From contig NZ_CP036525.1 in assembly GCF_007741535.1 (NCBI RefSeq), positions 6,820,001 through 6,884,000 of the forward strand: a DNA stretch of 64,000 bases. The letters are read 5' to 3'. The notes below the pieces were generated by a model. That model was not told where the DNA came from. It ran no database searches and saw only the letters and a list, made by a program, of their open reading frames with translations. This document shows positions 13,795 through 21,300 of this stretch, one piece after another. The translations under genes and the position numbers were made by a program. This DNA is from Rubripirellula lacrimiformis (lineage in GTDB: Bacteria; Planctomycetota; Planctomycetia; Pirellulales; Pirellulaceae). How positions within the stretch are numbered: position 1 is the stretch's first letter; every line of letters starts with the position of its first letter.

Positions 13795-14292
13795 GTGCAA
13801 ACTCGCCGCAGCGGCATCACGATGATCGAATTGACGATTACGGTTTTGATCGTTGGACTGATCGCAGCCGTAGCAACTCCTCAATTTGCAGCCTCCACAT
13901 GCGTGGCGAACCTGCAGTCGGCGGCGTACCACGTGGCTGCCGATGTGGAGCATATTCGCCGCTCTGCGATCGTTACCGGGCGTCCAACGTCGATCGACTT
14001 CGACAATTCGACAGCCCAGTACGAGAGCGTCACCGTATTTTCCACCCAGCGCAAGGGAACCCTGGTCGACGTCGAACTTCGCCAACTGTCTGACTCGTCC
14101 ACTCAGATGATCGCGGACTTTGATGGCGAATCTTCGCTGAGCTTTGACACCGAAGGGGTGCCTCGAGCCGGATCGGCGGCGATGACCAGCGGATCGATCG
14201 ACCTTCGATGCGGCGGCTTTCGTTACGTCGTCACGATCGCCAAGGGAACCGGCGCCGTGTCAGTGGCCAGTGCTGCGATGCCTTTGGAATGA
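13795..14292 (+). CDS. Prepilin-type protein, GspH/FimT-like pseudopilin
   Basis: A 165-residue type IV prepilin-like protein with a class III signal. The short basic leader MQTRRSG is cleaved before ITMIELTITVLIVGLIAAVATPQF, with Glu at +5, and is followed by the hydrophobic assembly helix. The rest is a small beta-rich pilin head (VADVEHIRRSAIVTGRPTSIDF) typical of GspH/FimT minor pseudopilins. The GTG at 13795 is chosen because it gives a normal leader length and AGGGG lies about 8 nt upstream. The stop codon overlaps the next start (ATGA), the first link in a tightly coupled four-gene operon. Confidence 0.85.
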   Translation: MQTRRSGITMIELTITVLIVGLIAAVATPQFAASTCVANLQSAAYHVAADVEHIRRSAIVTGRPTSIDFDNSTAQYESVTVFSTQRKGTLVDVELRQLSDSSTQMIADFDGESSLSFDTEGVPRAGSAAMTSGSIDLRCGGFRYVVTIAKGTGAVSVASAAMPLE

Positions 14293-15353
14293 GAAGACGG
14301 AACATGAAACGAAACGCATTCACATTGATCGAATTGATCCTTGCGGTCGCAGCGTCCGCCATGGTGATGGTGTCGCTGACCGGATCGGTCATGGTGGTAT
14401 CGGGTCTGCTGCAGCCGGATGAACAGGCGGCACAATTTGCGATCGATCGCCAAATCTCTGACCGCGTGTCCGAAGACCTTCGCTACAGCACTGCGATTGG
14501 ACCGCTGCCGTCGGGCAGCGGATTCCGCCTGACGCGAACCGAACCAGCCGGCGCAACCGCCACACTAGACTACAAGGCCGACTGGACAGGACTGACCCGG
14601 ACGGTCGGATCGGCCCCGGAGATTACACTAGACACGGTAGGTGTTAGCCACCAGTTTCAGATCGATGGCGTTTCGGGCGCAAGCTGGACTCCGCCACCTG
14701 TGGTGTATCCCCAATTCCGATCTGGCAGCGCAGGCGCAACCTCTGGCAGCACGGACAAACTTTCGGTCCCCACGCCGGCCGGGGTGATCGACGGCGACCT
14801 AATCTTGCTGTGCTTCTCGGGCCGTTCGCCTTACACAGTCGAACTATCGAAGAAAAATGAGTGGAGCACACTAGTCCACACTGACAACAACGGGCTGCTA
14901 CTGTTCGTTGCCTACCGATGGGCCAGCAGTAATTTCAAGGACGAGATTGATGTTAAGGTGACCCCCAATTCCAGGTTCGCTGTCTCTATGGCAGCCTTTT
15001 CCAATGTCCGAGCCAACAGCCCGATTGGATCGATCAGCATATACAAAAACACCAGCAAGTCTTCGGGCCTGAACCCGCTAGCGCTAGAGCCGGCGTCGAT
15101 GAACGCCAACGATTTGAACATCCAAATCATTGCGGGGGAAGGATCGCCATGGGTCAACGGAACAATTGGCATGTCATCCTTCGTCGACATTGAACAGATC
15201 AGCGCGCCCGGCACACTATTCCCATCCAATTCGATAGGCATCACCCTGCGACGCGGAAGTTCAGCCTCGCTAACGCCGCCGCAGATGCATCACTCCATTT
15301 TCTTCTCGGGCTATCTGGTCCAGGCCGGCATCGTGTTGCAGGGGCCGCTGTGA
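14289..15353 (+). CDS. Prepilin-type protein with extra C-terminal beta-domain (GspJ-like)
   Basis: A 354-residue prepilin-like protein. The leader MRRRNMKRNA precedes FTLIELILAVAASAMVMVSL, with Glu at +5; the residue before the cleavage site is Ala instead of the usual Gly. Residues ~35-150 look like a GspJ/PulJ-type minor pseudopilin head (DRQISDRVSEDLRYSTAIG). Residues ~155-350 form an added segment with a GDLILLCFSGRSP pattern (VPTPAGVIDGDLILL... NEWSTL... LLFVAYRWAS), resembling beta-sandwich domains of secreted proteins. The start ATG overlaps the previous stop, and an ATG at 14304 is an alternative. It overlaps the next gene by 3-4 nt. Confidence 0.8.
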   Translation: MRRRNMKRNAFTLIELILAVAASAMVMVSLTGSVMVVSGLLQPDEQAAQFAIDRQISDRVSEDLRYSTAIGPLPSGSGFRLTRTEPAGATATLDYKADWTGLTRTVGSAPEITLDTVGVSHQFQIDGVSGASWTPPPVVYPQFRSGSAGATSGSTDKLSVPTPAGVIDGDLILLCFSGRSPYTVELSKKNEWSTLVHTDNNGLLLFVAYRWASSNFKDEIDVKVTPNSRFAVSMAAFSNVRANSPIGSISIYKNTSKSSGLNPLALEPASMNANDLNIQIIAGEGSPWVNGTIGMSSFVDIEQISAPGTLFPSNSIGITLRRGSSASLTPPQMHHSIFFSGYLVQAGIVLQGPL

Positions 15354-16027
15354 TGAACCACCAATGCAACGGCACCGCGAATCAATCATGGCGTAGCTCT
15401 CCCGCAGCCAACCGCGTTGGGATCACTCTGATCGAGGTCCTGATCTCGCTCGTTCTGGTTTCCATGGTGATCTTGGTATCGCTGGTGTCATCCGCGAACC
15501 TGTATCGCCATCGGTCATTGTCAAAGTCGGCTGTGATGGCATCGCATCTAGCGAGCCAGATGCTGGACGAAGCAACCGCCATGGCGTTTCGCGATTCGGA
15601 CGCCCCACTGTTTGGCATCGAGGTCGACGAAGCCGCTGCCAACGCAGGCCAATCGGATCGACTGGCATTTGACGACGTTGATGACTATCACGCCTACACC
15701 TCTTCACCGCCCGTCCATCGCGGTGGGGAATTGATTGACGGGTACAGCGGTTGGCAGGTTGCGTTCACAGTGCAACCGGCCCAGACAACGACCGCAGGCG
15801 TCGAAGCGATCGTCGATCCAGACAGCCGACTGCGGCTAATCACGGTGACATGCACGGCCCCATCAGGCGACACATCGATCGAAACCGCCGTCGTTTCGGA
15901 TTCGCCGACATCCGTCGACGCCGCCGATTCGTACGAACAATTCCGAAGAATCACTCTTTACTTATCTGACGGCCGAACGCTACGCACCGCTGCACCGCTA
16001 CGCAATCAACCCGATCAGGTGCCATAA
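15353..16027 (+). CDS. Prepilin-type protein, PilV/GspI-like
   Basis: A 224-residue prepilin-like protein. It has an unusually long leader of about 21 residues, then G-ITLIEVLISLVLVSMVILVSLVSSANLY with Glu at +5 and a hydrophobic helix. The following SKSAVMASHLASQMLDEATAMAF is typical of PilV/GspI minor pilins. The head domain is beta-rich with no recognisable motif. The start ATG at 15353 overlaps the upstream TGA; a GTG three bases earlier is equally possible. The stop codon shares one base with the next start (TAATG), so translation of the four cistrons is probably coupled. Confidence 0.82.
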   Translation: MNHQCNGTANQSWRSSPAANRVGITLIEVLISLVLVSMVILVSLVSSANLYRHRSLSKSAVMASHLASQMLDEATAMAFRDSDAPLFGIEVDEAAANAGQSDRLAFDDVDDYHAYTSSPPVHRGGELIDGYSGWQVAFTVQPAQTTTAGVEAIVDPDSRLRLITVTCTAPSGDTSIETAVVSDSPTSVDAADSYEQFRRITLYLSDGRTLRTAAPLRNQPDQVP

Positions 16028-17355
16028 TGCTGGGCTACGCACACTTCACAGCTGGGCCTCGGCCAACAGGGAATCGCAGCCGCCCGCGGCAAGGGTATCT
16101 GTACGTCGCAGTCCTGCTGACATCGTTGGTGGTGTCCAGTCTGCTTGCCGCTGCCTTGACGGTATCCACCGCAACGCTTAGCGGCCAATCCGACATCGAA
16201 GACCGAGGCCGAGCGATCCGTTTGGCGGAAAGCGAAATGCACCGTCTGGCTTCCACGATGCGCGTCAGCACTCTATGGCGAACGGCAAACATCAGTGGCG
16301 ACTTTTCCACTTGGCGAACATGGTCGTCCGGCGCCGTCGTCCTATCAGGACCGCCGGGCCAGGTTCGATACCGATACACCGACCTGGATGGAGACTTGGC
16401 AGACGATCCGCGTGACGATGTCGAACTGACCGTTCACACGAAGGTTGGCCGAGCCGAGTACGCCGTATCGGCGACGCTGCAGTGGGACCGCGTTCCTTAT
16501 CGCTGGCTGAACTACGACGTCACATCGTTCGACAATCTTGGATTCCAGTATTGGTCCACGCTCAGCACCGAAGGACCGACCCAGGTCGCGGGCGACTGCA
16601 CGGCAACACTGGGCGGGTACCTGATGACGCCCCAATTGGAATGCAACGGATCCGTATCATCGACGCTGCAAGGAACACAGGTCGCGGGAAATATCGGTTC
16701 GCCGCCCGCCGACTTGGTCGGACAGTACGAACTGGCTGGAACGGTGGTGCTGCGAGGTTCCATTCCCGTCATCAGTTCGAATCACACCATCCAAAAGTGT
16801 GTCCTGTCGCCGACGTCCAACCCGTTCGGCGCGGCCAACGCCGAAGGCGTCTACAACATCGACATGCAAAACCAAAAACTAGTGATCCAGGACTGCCGGA
16901 TCAGCGGGACATTGGCAATTCGAAATGCAAGCGAGATCGTGATTCGCAACGGGGTTCACTGGTCCTACCCGACCACCGCCGATGCCATCCTAGTGACGGA
17001 CTCGCCCGTCACCATCACGGGCATCGACCGCTCTTTTGGCGAAGCCGACCTGAACGTCAACTTCAACCCAACAAGCACGCCCTTCCGCGGCACGAGTGAC
17101 ATCGAAAAAGATGACCTGTACTCATCGGAATTCCGTGGCGTGATCTACTCGTCATCCACCGCGACATTGGAAGCCACCGACGGCGACTGGAACCTGATCA
17201 TCATCGGAGCAGTCGTCGCCAACGGCATCAGCGTTACCGGGCATGCCAGCATATTCAAACTGCACGAACTATCAGACGACCCAGCGGACCGATTGTGCGA
17301 CCCAAACCCAATGCGGTTTGTACGCGGTTCATGGCGGCGAATCGATTCGCCCTAG
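16027..17355 (+). CDS. Membrane-anchored pilus/secretion protein, GspK/PilX-like, with beta-helix-like C-terminus
   Basis: A 442-residue protein closing the pseudopilin operon. A basic N-terminal segment (~22 residues) leads into a hydrophobic helix, YLYVAVLLTSLVVSSLLAAALTVSTA (residues ~24-48), followed by an amphipathic stretch, as in GspK/PilX-type proteins; there is no clear G/A-FTLIE motif. Residues ~200-420 contain short repeated beta strands (LVIQDCRISGTLAIRNASEIVIRNG... ILVTDSPVTITG), suggesting a right-handed beta-helix like those of polymer-associated extracellular proteins. Inference: a pilus-tip or initiation-complex component exposing a beta-helix. No prepilin peptidase, ATPase or secretin gene is in this window. 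Confidence 0.65.
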   Translation: MLGYAHFTAGPRPTGNRSRPRQGYLYVAVLLTSLVVSSLLAAALTVSTATLSGQSDIEDRGRAIRLAESEMHRLASTMRVSTLWRTANISGDFSTWRTWSSGAVVLSGPPGQVRYRYTDLDGDLADDPRDDVELTVHTKVGRAEYAVSATLQWDRVPYRWLNYDVTSFDNLGFQYWSTLSTEGPTQVAGDCTATLGGYLMTPQLECNGSVSSTLQGTQVAGNIGSPPADLVGQYELAGTVVLRGSIPVISSNHTIQKCVLSPTSNPFGAANAEGVYNIDMQNQKLVIQDCRISGTLAIRNASEIVIRNGVHWSYPTTADAILVTDSPVTITGIDRSFGEADLNVNFNPTSTPFRGTSDIEKDDLYSSEFRGVIYSSSTATLEATDGDWNLIIIGAVVANGISVTGHASIFKLHELSDDPADRLCDPNPMRFVRGSWRRIDSP

Positions 17356-17516
17356 CAGATCCGGCAATCCCACATCCCAACCGCCGCCAAACATGCCGGA
17401 GCGGCGCTTCGGTTGGTCCGGCCTACGTTGCTACGTGGCCAGATTCAGTGAGCCGTGATCGCGTCAGCGGCCGGGCATTCCGCACCGACCGGCGGCACGA
17501 ACTTGCCCCCAGACCC

Positions 17517-17550
17517 AAAGAAAGCCCCGACGTTTTCACATCGAGGCTTC
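17517..17550 (-). terminator. Probable terminator downstream of the PEP-CTERM gene
   Basis: Read on the minus strand, AAGCCTCGA pairs with TCGGGGCTT (9 bp, one G-U) across a 10-nt loop and is followed by TCTTT. It lies 78 bp after the PEP-CTERM stop and also bounds the end of the convergent pseudopilin operon. Confidence 0.6.
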
Positions 17551-17627
17551 CTTGGATCATAGACCATCCGACCGCATCCACGCACCGACCAACATCAGCG
17601 ATGCAGGCGGTCGATTCAAACTGGCGC

Positions 17628-18278
17628 CTAGACAGCGGCCTTGGCAAGCTTGCGGCGGCGAAGTCGATAAGCAGCGACTCCACCGACAGCGGCCAAAGCC
17701 AAAACCGTCGAAGGCTCCGGCACGGCAGCGACACTAAGCGTTAGCGACCGACTAGTAAACAAATCGTCGGAGATGACGCCACCGTTGCTGAGACGGAAGT
17801 TGTTGACGCTCGCCTGCGGGTCGGCGAACGTGAATCGAGAACTGCCGCCCACCGTCGCCGGCGCGACCAAATCAACAGTGCCCAACAGAAACTCGGCAAC
17901 GTTGCCATTGGAAACCGCCGAACGTGCACCGACAAAACTGAGCTCGCTCAGGGTGTTCGGGGAACTCAAAGCCGTTCCAGCGCCGACTTGAGTTGCATTC
18001 GTTGCGCTGCCTTCGCCGTCAGCGAGGACCTGAACCGCAAACGAGAGGACCGGGGCGCTGGCCAGCACGGATGCGTCAACCTCCGCTTTGGTTTCACGCA
18101 GATAGACCTCGGCACCAGCAAAAACCTGGCCAGGTGCCGCCGGAATGATGATGTCGGCAGCTTCGCTACCGGCGATCTTGAAGAACACGTCATAGACCAA
18201 TGCAGCCTGACTGATCGGAGCACTGGCAAAACTAAACAAGACAGCCATCGCGATGGCGCCCAGGAATCGTACACTCAT
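17628..18278 (-). CDS. PEP-CTERM sorting-domain protein
   Basis: A 216-residue exported protein. The signal peptide is residues 1-26 (FLGAIAMAVLFSFASAPISQAA). The mature part is Ala/Ser-rich and beta-predicted (VYDVFFKIAGSEAADIII), with no enzymatic motif. The C-terminus is a textbook PEP-CTERM signal: VPEPSTVLALAAVGGVAAY followed by RLRRRK, the tripartite PEP-helix-basic tag recognised by exosortases. No exosortase gene is in the window. The start ATG at 18278 has GAGGA 8 nt upstream. It lies 120 bp downstream of the giant surface protein on the same strand and could be cotranscribed. Function unknown beyond surface or matrix location. Confidence 0.85.
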   Translation of the reverse strand: MSVRFLGAIAMAVLFSFASAPISQAALVYDVFFKIAGSEAADIIIPAAPGQVFAGAEVYLRETKAEVDASVLASAPVLSFAVQVLADGEGSATNATQVGAGTALSSPNTLSELSFVGARSAVSNGNVAEFLLGTVDLVAPATVGGSSRFTFADPQASVNNFRLSNGGVISDDLFTSRSLTLSVAAVPEPSTVLALAAVGGVAAYRLRRRKLAKAAV

Positions 18279-18397
18279 CAAAGAATCCTCGAAGGGGGGA
18301 AGGTGCCGCCCTGGCTTTGAATCAGAATCAACTGATCCAGCGGTGCCAGAGCGGCAAGGTTTAGGTTAGAAAAATCAGGGATGTCACTCGTGCTGAA

Positions 18398-21300
18398 CTA
18401 GCCGCGCCCCTTAAAGAAGTTCGGCGCGAAGTAGCTGTCTAAGTCGACGAACTCGATGATGCCGTCACCGTTGCCATCCAATCCCGGGTCAAAAGCTGCG
18501 CTTGCAACATCCGAAAAGAAGGACGGTGCGAAGTGTTCGTCCAAGTCGGTAAACTCGACGATGCCATCGCCGTTGGCATCGCCGTAGAGACGGAAGAAGT
18601 CGTCGTTGTCTTCATCCGCAGCGACATGACCACCGAAGCGATAGTCGGCCGATAACGCGGCACCACCATCGACGGCGATGATCTTCGAAGCGGTCACATC
18701 CAGTTGGTAGTTGCCATCGACAAGCGAGTTGCCCAGAGCACCGACACCCACACGGTTTGCCACCGACAAGCCATCGGTTCCGAAGGTCAACGTGACCGTC
18801 GTCTGCGTGGCACTATCAACGGCGGCCACGATCAACGCATCGACCACTTCGCCGGTATCGATGTTGGTGATCGCAAACGCGGTCGCCAATTCGGCATGGT
18901 CGACCAGACTGTCGAACTGAACGGTCACCGACGTCAACTGAGATCGCGAGGCGGCATTGGGCACTCCCTCGTTGATGGTGACGCTGGCCACTTGAGGTGC
19001 AACGCTAGGGTCGTCCACGTCGATCACGTTGATCGTCAAGTCTTGGCTGACCGATTCGCCATCGCCGCCCGTCGAAATGACACGGACCAGATAGCTGGGC
19101 TGGGCCTCGAAGTCGATCGTCGTGCCCTGAGCGATGAACAGTTCGTTGCCGACGATCACGAATCGATCGTTGTCGGTTTCGGTGGCTGCTGGATCCAACG
19201 TGATGGTGAACTCACCGCCGGGGACTGCTGCGACGGTATCCAGTTGCCCCACCAACAGGTCGGCTGCGGACGTGTCGGTATTTTCGACCACTTCGTTGGC
19301 CGACAAGGTGACTTCGGTGGGCACGTTGCTGCCGAACACTTCGACGCTAGAGGTGACCGTTGATGTTCGACCATCGGTATCGGTGATGGTGTAACTGAAC
19401 GTATCCAGCACGGATTGACCGGCGGCCAAGGCAGCGATCGATCCGCCTGCCGATGTCGGATCATAGAGAACCGTTCCATCGACATCGATCGACAAAGCGG
19501 CTCCCAGGGCACTGCTGCCGTCGACCTGCGTGATGGTGAAATCGGCTTTCGAGCTCAACTCCGTCTGCAACGGATTGCTGAACGGGATGAACATGAAGTC
19601 GAACGATGATTCGATCGAACCGAAGTCGCCGCTGGAGCGCGTGTCGACTCGGAACCTGCCGTCGCCGTTGTCGGAAACGAAGGCTGCGTTGCGAACCGGA
19701 ATCTGCTGAGTTTCGCCGCTGGGCAACAGCACCGACTGGCTGCCGGTCGCGATGGCGATCAACGCACCGTCTGCGGGAGTGGCTCCGGCGATGTCCAACA
19801 ACACCGATCCGTAGTCTGGTCCAACGATGCCGGTGACCGCACCGGAGATCAGGTCGGCGTCCAGGCCGGCAGGACGCGAATCGGCTCCTTCTTCTTCACC
19901 TTCTTGAGGGTAGTAGGTTGCATTCCAACGTCCACCGATCAGTGCGGGTGAATTCTTTGGCACGTAGACAAAGCTGAACGGGTCGTCTTCCAACCCATCG
20001 GCGGCGCTATCGTTGTCGACTTGGCGAACCAACCATTGATCGCCACCGAGCGGCAGTGCAGTGACCAGGTTGTCATCATTGGCGCCACCCATGGCGAACA
20101 ACATGCCGTCGGTTTCGGAATTCGTCACACCGGGGATCGAAACGATCCACAGCCCGGCGTAGCCCGGCACCTTGCTGATGTTGGATTGGTTCACGCCGTT
20201 GCCAACCGAAAGCGTGCCATCGGCCAGCACATGCCCGCCAATCCAGTTCTCGGCAAACGGCATCATCGCGGCAGCTAGCGGCGCGTTGCGTTCGCCATTG
20301 CCACCCACGCCCATCTCGGTCGCGAACGTATAGATGCTGTCCTGGCCAGCAAACCATCCACCCTGGTAGGTATCCACGGAACCAAACGGATCGGAATCGT
20401 TGCGAATGGTGCCCAACAGGACTCCGTCGTATCGGTTCACCGGCACTCCCCCCACACCGACCGCAAGATCGCCGGTGTTCTGAGGGGAGTGGAGCGTGAA
20501 CGCGTTATCGCCGGCGGCGGTCTGTTCGACGACCCAACCGCTGGTGGCGTCTTCGGTCGATGCACTGTCGGCGCCGATGTTTGCGGCGGTCGCTTGGAAA
20601 CGGCCAGCGTCTGGATGGCTATCGTTGGCCAACACATCGATGGCGGTGACCTGCCCCTTCAGCACAGGCGTGGTTTCGGTCAGCGCGATTGGCGAATCGC
20701 TGGTGGCAGTGATCAAGATCGGCAGGTCCGTCGAAACGGTCGATCCCAACAAGTCGGTCGCGGTGACGGTAGCACGAACGAACCCGAATCGGTCCGGTTG
20801 TCCCGCGAACGTGACCACGGACCCGTCCACCGATGCGGTGGCGACATCGTCTTGCGAAAAGACGACCGAGTAGGTCAGTAGGTCACCGTTGTCGACATCG
20901 CTAAAGAACGACGACAGATCGATCGCTGCGCTGGTGTCTTCGGCAAACTGCAGTTCGGCGATCGGCGAGATCAATTCGGGTGCGTCGTTTGCCCCAACAT
21001 GATTGACCGTCGCGGTTGCCGTCACCGATTCGCCCAAGTATTGGGCTTGATAGACAAAGGTGTCGACAAAAGTCTGGCCTTCGGACAACGCACGAATCGA
21101 TCCAGCGGCGTCATAGTTGATCGTACCGTCGGCGTTGACCGAAAGTGAAACGCCACCAACGGACAGGTTGTCACCCAGGTTGGCTTCCGAACTGCCGACC
21201 GAACCGACCGTGACCTCGGTACCCGATTGAATCTGGTTTTCGAACGGGATAAAGAAGAAGACGAAGTCACCGTTTTGCGGATTTCCGGTGTTCGGGCTAC

